From JBBQER01 sp052148155 (GTDB lineage: Bacteria; Actinomycetota; Acidimicrobiia; IMCC26256; PALSA-610), in assembly GCA_052148155.1 (NCBI GenBank), contig JBKQIY010000019.1, forward strand, positions 62,001-126,000: 64,000 bases of DNA, given 5' to 3'. Below are positions 31,204-39,865 of the stretch, in pieces. The notes under the pieces were generated by a model. That model was given only the letters and a program-made list of their open reading frames with translations. It was not told where the DNA came from and did no database searches. Numbering within the stretch: position 1 is the first letter of the stretch; each line of letters begins with the position of its first letter. The position numbers and the translations under genes are program-made.

Positions 31204-33549
31204 ATGAGATTCTGCACCGTTGTCGCGCGCAACTATCTCGCTTATGCGCGCGTCCTCGCCTCGTCGTTGCACGAGATGCCTGACGACGCGCAGCTGTCCG
31301 TGTTGCTGCTCGATGACGTCGACGCGGTGGTTGACGAAGCCCTCGAACCATTCGAGATCCTTCGACCCGCCGACCTTGACATCGAGCCACGTGAGTTTCA
31401 TCGCATGGCCGCGATCTACGACATCCTCGAACTGTCGACCGCGATGAAGCCCTGGTTGCTTCAGCGACTGCTGGCGACCGAGGATCTGGTCTGCTATCTC
31501 GACCCCGACATCGAGGTGTTCGCTTCGCTCGCTCCGGTCGAGTTGCTCGCGCGGCGCCATTCGATCGTTCTCACGCCGCACACCACGACGCCGCTGCCAC
31601 GGGACGGCTTGCTGCCGAGTGAGAAAACGATCCGGTTGGCTGGGGTGTTCAACCTCGGGTTCATCGCGGTTTCGCGCGAAGCGGATTCGTTTCTCTCGTG
31701 GTGGGCCGACCGGCTCGCACGCGAGTGCCGGATTGCGTTCGAGGAAGGCCTCTTCGTCGATCAACGGTGGATTGACTTTGTTCCCAGTTACTTCGACCAC
31801 GCAATTGTTTCAGACCCGGGCTACAACGTCGCGTACTGGAATCTTTTTGAGCGCGAGTTGAAGCTGGGAGTGGACGGCTACGAAGTCAATGGTCGGCCGC
31901 TTCGATTTTTCCACTACAGCGGATTCGATCCTCTTCGGCCGTATTTCTTGAGCAAGTATCAGACGGGTGACTTGCGAATCCGCCTTGAAGAACAGTTCGC
32001 GGTCGCACATCTTTGCGATCGATACGCGTCCCGGCTGCTTGCGGCGGGATACCTCGATGAGTCGTCCATCGCGTACCGGTACGGCTACACGGCCGCAGGT
32101 ATGCCTATCGACAGCCGTTCTCGCCGGGTGTACGCGAAGGCGCTTGCCGCGCAAGACGTCTGGGCCACGAAATCGAATCTGCCAGATCCGTTCGACCCGT
32201 TACAGGCTGTCGAGTTCGTCAGCTGGCTCGAGTCGCCCGGCCCGGAAGATTCACACACGGGGTTGTCGCGATACGTCCGCGGGCTTTACGACGAGCGGCC
32301 GGATGTCGCGACTCGGTTCCACGACCTTTCAGGGTCGGGCACGGCCGAGCTCTTGGCGTGGGTGCGCGATCACGGTCGTGAGAAAGCTGGCGTGATGCCA
32401 GAGTTCTCGCCTCCGCCGGCACGCCAGGCACGTGGCGAGCCGAAAGAGTCGCCGATCGGCGTCAATCTGGTCGGCTATCTGCGAGCCGAGAACGGAAGCG
32501 GCGCCGCGGCCCGTTCGCTCCTCGAGGTGTTGGGGCGAGCGCGATCGCCGGTCAGCCTCCATTCGTGTACGGCCACGAGCAGTCGCCAGCGCGCCGACGT
32601 CGACACGGCCGTGGATTCGCGCGTCACCTACGACACGACGATCGTATGTGTGGGCGCCGACCAGCTTCCGGTGTTGAACGAGCAGATGCACGGTCGAATG
32701 CCGGTCGCCGCCTCGACCGTGGGGCTGTGGCCGTGGGAGGTCGAGGCGTTTCCGGCCTGGATGGCGCGCAGCGCCGTGATGGTCGACGAGGTCTGGGTCT
32801 ACAGTCGCCACGTCGCGAACGCGGTGTCGTCGGTTTGCGCCGCTGCGGTTCACGTGTTCGCGCCGCCGGTGGTCGTGCCGGATCAGATCGTCGAGGTCGA
32901 CCGTGCCGATGTTGGCATCAGCGACGACTTCACCTTCCTGTTCTGTTTCGACTTTGCCAGCGGCTTCGAGCGCAAGAACCCCTTAGCCGTCGTAAATGCC
33001 TTCCGTCGAGCTTTCGCTCCAGGTGAGGGGCCACGGCTCGTGGTCAAGAGCGTGAACGGGTCGTCGTTGCCGCTCGCATCGGCACGCTTGAAAGCCGCGG
33101 TCGAGGATCGCGCCGATATCGTCGTGCGCGATGGATACGAACCAGCCGTCCGTCAGCAGGCGCTCACGGCCGCATGCGACTGCTACGTGTCGCTGCACAG
33201 GGCCGAGGGATATGGGATCACGCTCGCCGAAGCGATGGCCGCGGCCCGCCCGGTGATCGCAACCGCGTATTCCGGCAACCTCGAGTTCATGACCGCCGAG
33301 AACGCAGTCTTGATCCCGTACGAGTTGGAGCGGATCCCGTTCGGATGCGATCCGTACCCTCCTGCGGCGCTCTGGGCTGAACCCGATATCGACGCGGCGT
33401 CGGCCGCGATGCAGCGGATGGCGTCCGATCCTTCGTGGGCGACCCGCCTCGGCGGGCGCGCCCGCGACCACATGGCTAAATATCACACGGCTGAGTCGAG
33501 AGTTGATTTCGTCCGCACTCGCCTGCACGAGCTGAGGAGCAGTCGATGA
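31204..33549 (+). CDS. Two-domain glycosyltransferase (GT-A-like plus GT4-type GT-B)
   Basis: 781 residues. The N-terminal ~320 residues look like a GT-A nucleotide-sugar transferase: MRFCTVVARNYLAYARVLA opening, DxD-type LDPDIEV at residues 99-105 and FHYSGFDPLRPYF. The C-terminal ~350 residues are a GT4-like transferase: SPIGVNLVGYLRAENGSGAA, FDFASGFERKNPLAVVNAF and the nucleotide-binding RAEGYGITLAEAMAAARPVIAT followed by YSGNLEFM. Two activities on one polypeptide suggest sequential sugar addition to a surface glycan. The methyltransferase gene overlaps its stop (ATGA), so they probably act on the same glycan. Confidence 0.86.
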   Translation: MRFCTVVARNYLAYARVLASSLHEMPDDAQLSVLLLDDVDAVVDEALEPFEILRPADLDIEPREFHRMAAIYDILELSTAMKPWLLQRLLATEDLVCYLDPDIEVFASLAPVELLARRHSIVLTPHTTTPLPRDGLLPSEKTIRLAGVFNLGFIAVSREADSFLSWWADRLARECRIAFEEGLFVDQRWIDFVPSYFDHAIVSDPGYNVAYWNLFERELKLGVDGYEVNGRPLRFFHYSGFDPLRPYFLSKYQTGDLRIRLEEQFAVAHLCDRYASRLLAAGYLDESSIAYRYGYTAAGMPIDSRSRRVYAKALAAQDVWATKSNLPDPFDPLQAVEFVSWLESPGPEDSHTGLSRYVRGLYDERPDVATRFHDLSGSGTAELLAWVRDHGREKAGVMPEFSPPPARQARGEPKESPIGVNLVGYLRAENGSGAAARSLLEVLGRARSPVSLHSCTATSSRQRADVDTAVDSRVTYDTTIVCVGADQLPVLNEQMHGRMPVAASTVGLWPWEVEAFPAWMARSAVMVDEVWVYSRHVANAVSSVCAAAVHVFAPPVVVPDQIVEVDRADVGISDDFTFLFCFDFASGFERKNPLAVVNAFRRAFAPGEGPRLVVKSVNGSSLPLASARLKAAVEDRADIVVRDGYEPAVRQQALTAACDCYVSLHRAEGYGITLAEAMAAARPVIATAYSGNLEFMTAENAVLIPYELERIPFGCDPYPPAALWAEPDIDAASAAMQRMASDPSWATRLGGRARDHMAKYHTAESRVDFVRTRLHELRSSR

Positions 33550-34691
33550 GCGTTGTTGATCCCGATCAGCCGACACAACCCAGGGTGCCGACGGAGGATC
33601 GCATCAATCAGGCCATCGCGCGAGGTCCCGACATGGACGCGCGCGGCCGCTTCGGGAAGATCACGCATTTCGTGCGGCGTTTTGTCGGGCGGGCGGTGAA
33701 ATACGAGCGAGACTTCAACCTGCAGATCGACGTTGCGCTGCTCGAGCGGATACACGAGATGGAGGCGGCCGCCGCTCAGCAGGTCCGCGACGCGGAAGCT
33801 CGGCTTAACGGGACCGATGACCTCCTGCGATATGCCGACGAGGTGTTGCGCGAAGCGGATCAGCAGTTGCGCGATGCCGACTACCGCATCAGCAGTGACC
33901 TTTCAGGTCTCGCCCAACGTTTCCACGCACTCGAGACGGCGGTCGACGAGCTTCGGTTCCGTCTGCAGGAGGTCGACACACGCGCGGGCGTGGCGAGTTC
34001 CGTCGCCGCAGGGGCCGCCGACGGATTCGCGGCGCTGCAGCAACGATTGGCGCGCTCGAGTTCCGAGGTCCTCTCGTTTCCGGACGTGACCGCCGTGCCG
34101 TTCGGAGAGCGACAGGACACCGTTAGTTTCTTCGACGCCGCCGCGCGCAAGCGCGCCTACCTCGACCTTCTCGACGCTCGTGGGCCGGTGGTTGATCTCG
34201 GATGCGGGACAGGCGAGATGTTGGAGTTTTTCGCCGCGGCCGGTATCGATGCCCGAGGGGTCGACCTCGATGAGGCGATGGTCGACCGTGCCCGATCGGT
34301 TGGTCTCGACGTGCACCACGACGACGCGCTGGACTATCTCATGAAGCAGGCTGACGCGTCGTTCGGAGCGATTTTCAGTGCCGGGTTCATCGAGCACCTT
34401 CCGGCAAGTCGGTTGGCGGAGCTCATGGAAATCGCCCGCGGCAAGCTCCGTCCAAATGGGGTGTTCATTGCCGAGACGGCGAACCCGCACTCATCCGGCG
34501 CGTTGAAAGCATTTTGGCACGACCCGACGACCCAGCATCCGTTGTTCCCCGAGTCTTTGCTGGCCCTGTGCCGGCTCGCCGGTTTCGAGACGGCCAGGAT
34601 CGTGTTCCCGACCGGCGGGGATGATCTCGCGACCGACTTCAGAACATGCGGCGAATATGCCTTGGTTGCGGGAGCCGTCGAACGACTGTGA
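33546..34691 (+). CDS. Coiled-coil SAM-dependent methyltransferase
   Basis: 381 residues. Residues ~55-170 are heptad-like helices (LLERIHEMEAAAAQQVRDAE, DDLLRYADEVLREADQQLRD) typical of coiled coils. The C-terminal part is a class I methyltransferase: motif I VVDLGCGTGEML, then GVDLDEAMVDRARS and FIEHLPASRLAELM. This layout occurs in chain-capping or glycan-modifying methyltransferases. Translational coupling to the fused glycosyltransferase supports a surface polysaccharide role. Confidence 0.86.
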   Translation: MSVVDPDQPTQPRVPTEDRINQAIARGPDMDARGRFGKITHFVRRFVGRAVKYERDFNLQIDVALLERIHEMEAAAAQQVRDAEARLNGTDDLLRYADEVLREADQQLRDADYRISSDLSGLAQRFHALETAVDELRFRLQEVDTRAGVASSVAAGAADGFAALQQRLARSSSEVLSFPDVTAVPFGERQDTVSFFDAAARKRAYLDLLDARGPVVDLGCGTGEMLEFFAAAGIDARGVDLDEAMVDRARSVGLDVHHDDALDYLMKQADASFGAIFSAGFIEHLPASRLAELMEIARGKLRPNGVFIAETANPHSSGALKAFWHDPTTQHPLFPESLLALCRLAGFETARIVFPTGGDDLATDFRTCGEYALVAGAVERL

Positions 34692-34944
34692 GATCGGCCG
34701 CGCGCGAGGTAACAGCGGTGTGACCGCGTCGCCGCCAGGTCGGGGTTGCGTGATGCATTCCTTCAGGGCGCGAGGCACACCATCGCTGGTGTCGGGCTGC
34801 ACGACCCGACATGGCGCGAAATCCGCGTGCGGGAAACCAGTCTGGGCGAAGGTGTCCATGGACACGGTTCTCCGGACGGCATGGAGCGCGCCCGGTGCGA
34901 CGCTGAGAGTGGTCGGGCGGCCAAACTGGAAGTGTCGACGCTGA

Positions 34945-35916
34945 TTACGTGGTCCCGACTTCGCGCGGGAGCGCATACGCGCAGTACTCGCCACGAAGAC
35001 AGGTTGCGAGATTGTCGACAGCGCAGTCGAGCATGGCCTGGCGCGTTTCGACGGTCGCGGATCCGATGTGCGGCAACACGACGACGTTCGGCATCCTTAA
35101 CAGCGGCTCGTCCGGGACGGGCGGTTCGAGTTCGAGCACGTCGAGGCCGGCTCCTGCGATGCGGCCCTGCGCGAGTGCACGGGTGAGGGCGGCCTGGTCG
35201 ATCACGGCCCCGCGGGCGGTGTTGATCACGAATGCGGTCGGCTTCATCGCCGCGAAAGCCGCGTCGTCGAGGAGGTGTCGTGTCGTGGGGTTGAGGTCGA
35301 CGTGGAGCGAGATCACGTCGGCGCGGGCCAAACCGTCGGCGAGCACCGAGACACGTTCGACGCTGTCGACCTCCACGAGGTCGGTGCGTGAATCGAATCC
35401 GCAGACATGCATTTTGAAGGCGTGCGCGCGCCGCGCCACCTCCTGACCGATGCGCCCGAGCCCGATGACGAGCAGGGTCTTCGCCCGAAGATCGGTGCCG
35501 AGCAACGCGTCGTCCCAGCCGCCCGCCGATACGACGTCGACGGCCTCGCGGAGTCGCCGTGCTTCCATCAGGATCAATGCCAGGGTGAGGTCGGCGACCG
35601 CATCGCTGAGCACCGGTGTGTGCGTCACCGTGATCGCGCGTCGGGAAGCCTCCGCGAGGTCGATGTGATCGACGCCGACGCTGACGGTGCTCAGCACACG
35701 CAGGCGCGGCGCGCGCTCGAGCATGTCCGCGTCGGCGCGCACGTGCGAATCGACCAGCAGACCTTCAGCCTTGTCGAGCGCATCGCCGAGATCTGAGCAG
35801 ACCGCATGCGCGAGGTCGACGAAGCGGACGCCCCAGTCGGCGAGCCGTTCGAGATGCGGCGAACCGAGCCGAACCGACGAAACGACGCGCGCGCCGGGCA
35901 TTATCGGTGTTGTCAC
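34945..35916 (-). CDS. D-isomer-specific 2-hydroxyacid dehydrogenase
   Basis: 323 residues from GTG 35916, overlapping the stop of the upstream aldolase gene by 4 bases (GTGA). The NAD-binding motif is VIGLGRIGQEVARRA. Catalytic residues are visible as the Arg in NTARGAVIDQAAL, the Glu in LDVLELEPPVPDEPLL and the His in VVLPHIGSATVETR. It reduces or oxidises a 2-keto/2-hydroxy acid such as glyoxylate, hydroxypyruvate or phosphoglycerate. With the HpcH-type aldolase it suggests catabolism of a sugar acid through pyruvate and an aldehyde acid. Confidence 0.88.
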   Translation of the reverse strand: MTTPIMPGARVVSSVRLGSPHLERLADWGVRFVDLAHAVCSDLGDALDKAEGLLVDSHVRADADMLERAPRLRVLSTVSVGVDHIDLAEASRRAITVTHTPVLSDAVADLTLALILMEARRLREAVDVVSAGGWDDALLGTDLRAKTLLVIGLGRIGQEVARRAHAFKMHVCGFDSRTDLVEVDSVERVSVLADGLARADVISLHVDLNPTTRHLLDDAAFAAMKPTAFVINTARGAVIDQAALTRALAQGRIAGAGLDVLELEPPVPDEPLLRMPNVVVLPHIGSATVETRQAMLDCAVDNLATCLRGEYCAYALPREVGTT

Positions 35917-36701
35917 AGGTATAACGTCTTCGACTCGTGCGCGCGGTCGGGTGCGACGGCGCGCAGCGCCTGTCCGACGCCGCTGCTGAGTACAGCGGCG
36001 TCGGCGGCCACTTCGACCAATCGGAAGCCCTGCTGGACGCGTTTTGGTGCGGTTTTCTGATTGCCTGCGATGCCGGGCACGACACCGTTCTTCTCGCACG
36101 ACTCAAGGATGCGCGCGATCGCGTCGGTGAAGCTCGCAGCGTCCTGGTCGGCAGCGGGTGGGAGCCCGAGCGTCAGACTCAGGTCGGCTGGGCCGACGTA
36201 GACCGCATCGACGCCACGGACGGAGAGGATCTCGTCAACATGGGCCACTGCTTCTCGCGTCTCGACCATCACGATGCAAAGCACGTCGTCATTCGCCCTC
36301 GCGAAATAATCGAAGCCCGCGGAGTAGGTCGCCCGCACCGGGCCGTAGCTTCGTGCGCCCGCCGGTGCGTAGCGGCACGCCTGAACCGCGCGTTCGGCGT
36401 CGGCGCGGCTGTTCACCATCGGGACGATGACGCCTCGGGCGCCGGCGTCGAGCGTTTTGCCGATGATGCCCGGCTCGTTCCAGGGAACGCGAACCAGCGG
36501 TGTCACGTCCGTATACGACACCGCCTGCAGCATCGTGACCATCTGCGAATAGTCGATCACTCCGTGCTGCATGTCGACGCAGACCCAGTCGAATCCCGCA
36601 TGCGCGATGATCTCAGCCGAGAACGCGCTCGGGATCATCAACCACGCGCCGAGCGCGGGAAGGCCGGCAGCCCACATTTCGCGTACGCCGTTCGGTCGCA
36701 T
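35913..36701 (-). CDS. HpcH/HpaI-family aldolase
   Basis: 262 residues. A class II metal-dependent aldolase of the 2-keto-3-deoxyglucarate/4-hydroxy-2-oxoheptanedioate type: FDWVCVDMQHGVIDYSQM, GARGVIVPMVNSRADAERAV, MVETREAVAHVDEIL (metal-binding Glu) and YVGPADLSLTLG. It splits keto-acids to pyruvate and an aldehyde. Its ATG lies only 17 bases from the divergent ribokinase start. Paired with the overlapping hydroxyacid dehydrogenase. Confidence 0.9.
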   Translation of the reverse strand: MRPNGVREMWAAGLPALGAWLMIPSAFSAEIIAHAGFDWVCVDMQHGVIDYSQMVTMLQAVSYTDVTPLVRVPWNEPGIIGKTLDAGARGVIVPMVNSRADAERAVQACRYAPAGARSYGPVRATYSAGFDYFARANDDVLCIVMVETREAVAHVDEILSVRGVDAVYVGPADLSLTLGLPPAADQDAASFTDAIARILESCEKNGVVPGIAGNQKTAPKRVQQGFRLVEVAADAAVLSSGVGQALRAVAPDRAHESKTLYL

Positions 36702-36718
36702 CGGGAGTCCTCGCAGGG

Positions 36719-37639
36719 GTGCTCGTGGCGAAGGTGATCGTAATCGGGTCGATCAATATGGACATCGTCGCGTCAGCCGCGCGCCATCCAAAGCTCGGCG
36801 AGACCGTGCAGGGTTCCTCGCTTCAGTTCATTCCGGGTGGCAAAGGAGCGAACCAGGCGGTCGCTGCTGCTCGGGCCGGGGCCGAAACGGCGCTGATCGG
36901 AAGTGTCGGCGACGATCGATTCGCCGGTCAGTTGACGAGCTTTCTCGACGGCGCCGGCGTGAGCATCTCGGCGGTGCGAGTCGTTGCCGGAGCGCCGACC
37001 GGCGCCGCGCTCATCATCGTTGATGCGAACGGAGAGAACTCCATCGTCGTGGTTTCCGGGGCAAACGGTCACCTCGACGCGGCCGACGTCGATTCCGTCC
37101 GGGTCGAGCGGGACGACATCGTCGTCGCGCAATTGGAAGTGCCGACATCGACCGTCGTCGCCGCGTTCGAACGGGCCCGCGCTCAGGGGGCCACGACGGT
37201 GCTCAACCCGACTCCGGCGCAGGCAATGATCGGCGAGCTCGATCACCTTGTCGACGTGCTGGTCGTCAACGAGAACGAGCTGAATACGCTCGCCGGCTCC
37301 GTCATCACCGCGACGTCCACCGTCGGTGAGATTCGTGCGGCGCTATCTGTCCTCGGCGGGGCGCGTGGTCGCACGACGGTGGCGACACTCGGCGCTCGCG
37401 GAGCCGTCGCGGTGACGGGTGATCGGCTGGTCGAGGTCGCCGGCCAGGCAGTGGAGGCGGTCGATACGACCGGAGCTGGCGATTGTTTCGTCGGCGCGCT
37501 GGCGGCACGCCTGGCCGCGGGAACGTCACTGGTGGCGGCGCTCGAGTTCGCGAATGTTGCTGCGTCGATTTGCGTCGAGCGCGTCGGAGCGGGCCCATCG
37601 ATGCCAACATTCGACGAAATCCGCGAACGCGGTTCGTGA
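36719..37639 (+). CDS. rbsK: Ribokinase
   Basis: 306 residues, PfkB family. GSINMDIVASAARHPKLGET and FIPGGKGANQAVAAARAG are the ribokinase-specific N-terminal motifs. DTTGAGDCFVGALAARLA is the second PfkB signature with the catalytic Asp; ASICVERVGAGPSMPTFDEI is the C-terminal ribokinase ending. It phosphorylates ribose to ribose 5-phosphate. No ribose transporter is adjacent. The start may be GTG 36719 or GTG 36725; either leaves almost no leader before the divergent aldolase gene, so one or both mRNAs may be leaderless. Confidence 0.88.
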   Translation: MLVAKVIVIGSINMDIVASAARHPKLGETVQGSSLQFIPGGKGANQAVAAARAGAETALIGSVGDDRFAGQLTSFLDGAGVSISAVRVVAGAPTGAALIIVDANGENSIVVVSGANGHLDAADVDSVRVERDDIVVAQLEVPTSTVVAAFERARAQGATTVLNPTPAQAMIGELDHLVDVLVVNENELNTLAGSVITATSTVGEIRAALSVLGGARGRTTVATLGARGAVAVTGDRLVEVAGQAVEAVDTTGAGDCFVGALAARLAAGTSLVAALEFANVAASICVERVGAGPSMPTFDEIRERGS

Positions 37640-37813
37640 GACTTACACCGCAGTAAGCGTCAGAAGTTCGTTGGTCGGCGCCGAGTCTGTGCGTCTCGAA
37701 CAGGCAGAAGCCGGGTCGCTGCTCGCTCGGCCGTCGCCTGGAAGTTTTGGACAGTCGTGACGACGGGGCCCAGGTCCGATAGCGTCGACTCGCAGCCACG
37801 AGGAGGGCGCGCA

Positions 37814-38383
37814 ATGTTCGGTCGGCGTAAGAACATGGAAGCGAAAGCGGTCGCGGCGATCCGCGAGGAGATGTCCGCTGCCGACATGCGCGCCCGTGCG
37901 GTGCTCTCGAATGCGATGGCGCTCATAGAGCTGCGGCTGTCGAAGGACGTGGAGGAGCGGGAGCGGATCCAGGCGTCCACTGACGCAGCCATCGAGAACC
38001 TACGAACGTCGATCGTCGACAACGCCAACGGCGTCGGGCGTGTGCTCGAACAGGTTGCGAACATGTGCGCGATGGTCGCCGAACAGATCGAATGTGACCG
38101 GGTCGAGCGGCGCGCGCTCGCTGAAGCCATCACGCTGCTGGCGCGGCCGATCCAAGGTTCGTCGGACACTCCCCACGTGATCGGTGGCACGGTGCTCGCA
38201 ACCTCGGCAAATTCGAAAGAAGGCGAACTTTCACTCCTCGATCAGGCGGAACTGTCGCTACTCGAGCACCAGCCGGGGGATGGATCCGAGACGGCCGAGC
38301 GCCGCTCGGTGATCGATATCCGGAGCTTGAACGACAGTATCGACGTCCGACCGCACAAGGGGACCCGGCTGACCGCGAGGTGA
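37814..38383 (+). CDS. Hypothetical coiled-coil protein
   Basis: 189 residues from ATG 37814, with GAGGAGGG 7 bases upstream. A short basic start (MFGRRKNMEAK) is followed by long helices (AVAAIREEMSAADMRARAVLS, LSKDVEERERIQAST, LEQVANMCAMVAEQIECDR) and a polar, probably disordered tail. No membrane segment. Not recognised. It stands alone between a ribokinase and a long gap. Confidence 0.65.
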   Translation: MFGRRKNMEAKAVAAIREEMSAADMRARAVLSNAMALIELRLSKDVEERERIQASTDAAIENLRTSIVDNANGVGRVLEQVANMCAMVAEQIECDRVERRALAEAITLLARPIQGSSDTPHVIGGTVLATSANSKEGELSLLDQAELSLLEHQPGDGSETAERRSVIDIRSLNDSIDVRPHKGTRLTAR

Positions 38384-39352
38384 GGTCCCAGCGGCCGCAG
38401 CTCCAAGTCGCCGACAGGGCTGCCAGATACTTCACGGCGTGAGCTCCGTGCTCGCGCCGACCGTGTGGGTAGCGAGCTGCCAGATCGACGTATGCGAACG
38501 GACCCTTCCGGTGTCGCGTGCAGAGTCGTCGCGATCGGCGCGAACTCGGGCTGTGGCGGCATCCGAGCGTGTCGTCGTTCGCCGGCCGGCCGACAGGCAG
38601 GCGTTTGTCCGAGTGTGCTGAAACAGCCAACGTCGCGGTTCGTGGGCGACAGCTGCGTGGCGTTTGCCGCCTCGTTGTCGTTGAACGACGGGTTCGGTGT
38701 CGCTGATCGCCTGCAGCCGCGGGAATCATCCACGCTGACGGCGGCTCGCACATTGCGTCCACGTGATGGCGAATCGCGCCGCGGTATGCGGACGTTCTCA
38801 AGCGTGCGACAGACGGGTCATCGATCTGTCTGTTCCCCGAATCAACTGTGCTCGAGCGTCCCATGAGCGGACAGCCGCGACGAGAAGCTGCGACCGCGGG
38901 GTTGCGGAGCGGCTCTGTCACCTCGCCGGCGAGCGGTTACTGAACGCCTGCTCGTAACAATGAGTGGATTGAAGCCATCGCCAGCCGTGCCGGTCGCGCC
39001 AGTCGAGTCGAGCGGCACGCGCGCGCGGTCCCGTCACCTTCGGGGCGCTGGCCGATATCTCCCAACACGATCTTCTCGTCGAGCATGTTGGGTGAGAACT
39101 CTCGCGGGAACCTGCATCGAAGCCTGCACGAAAAGCGGACGCGTCCGACAAGACTCGCATCTGCTCCTGGTGACCTCTTCGACGCCGTGTGCGCGCATCT
39201 GTATATCCAGTACATCGTGTGCCGGGATGTCGATCCCGCGCGCATTTACTGACTCAGCGCGCGCACGTGCGTGCCGATATATGGGGATGAGCAGACGGCG
39301 GATCGGACATTGGCGCCCGTCGAGGGGCGCGTCCGACCCGGACTCGACCGCG
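38384..39352. other. Long gap, no identifiable gene
   Basis: About 970 bases. I could not match any frame on either strand to a family. The minus-strand stretches around 38440-38540 (YVDLAARYPHGRREHGAHAV) and 39170-39240 (IDIPAHDVLDIQMRAHGVEE) look protein-like in isolation but lie in broken frames. Another decayed gene is plausible. Confidence 0.4.
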
Positions 39353-39706
39353 GTGAGTGACCTTTCGAATTGGTTGCACGCAGAAAGTGATGATCTCGAC
39401 GACGAGCTCGACTCGATTGCTCACCTGTATGAGGACGGCGGTCCTGCACTTGCCCGATGGAAGGACCGACTGAGCGAGTACGTCGACCTGCAGGGCACGC
39501 TCGACGCGCTGCGTCTGCGTCCGTCTTCTGAGCAGCCCTGGCCGGCCTTCGGTAACCCGATGCTCGGCTACCTCAAAGAACGCAGCGCCGAGATTGTCGC
39601 CAAGGACGGGCTCGAAGCCGGCGTCACCTGGCTAGCCGCGAACGCATGGTTCGAAGGTGCGCTCGCCGAACGCTCGCGTTTCGTTCGGCTCCTCGACGCG
39701 GATTAG
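39353..39706 (+). CDS. Hypothetical acidic protein
   Basis: 117 residues from GTG 39353 (an ATG at 39287 is possible). Composition is acidic and helical: SDLSNWLHAESDDLDDELDS, GGPALARWKDRLSEYVDLQ, GYLKERSAEIVAKDGLEAG and WFEGALAERSRFVRLL. No family recognised. It looks like a real gene by codon use and hydrophobic spacing. Confidence 0.55.
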   Translation: MSDLSNWLHAESDDLDDELDSIAHLYEDGGPALARWKDRLSEYVDLQGTLDALRLRPSSEQPWPAFGNPMLGYLKERSAEIVAKDGLEAGVTWLAANAWFEGALAERSRFVRLLDAD

Positions 39707-39822
39707 CGCACACGGAGTGTCGCGGGCTGGCCCGTCCCGACTCCCGTGCCGACACGGTCAACCCCTGCTGGTGAGGGTAGGCGGCCGACGTGCGGGAGCC
39801 GACACCACCGGCGTAGCGTGCC

Positions 39823-39850
39823 GGGTCCGCCCCTCGGTGAGGGCGGTCCC
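39823..39850 (+). promoter_or_regulatory. Hairpin in leader of L,D-transpeptidase gene
   Basis: GGG-T-CCGCCC (39823-39832), 8-base loop, GGGCGG-T-CCC (39841-39850): a 9-bp GC stem with one T-T mismatch ending 15 bases before the ATG. It could mask the ribosome-binding region. I found no match to the c-di-AMP riboswitch that often precedes cell-wall enzyme genes in actinobacteria. Confidence 0.35.
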
Positions 39851-39865
39851 AGCGAGGCGGGCGAC

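Noticed and set aside
39720..39865. c-di-AMP (ydaO) riboswitch before the L,D-transpeptidase gene
   Set aside because: The conserved GGGGACC / GGGGUGAAUC and CCGACAGCUNACCUCGUAGGCG elements are absent; only a plain hairpin is supported.
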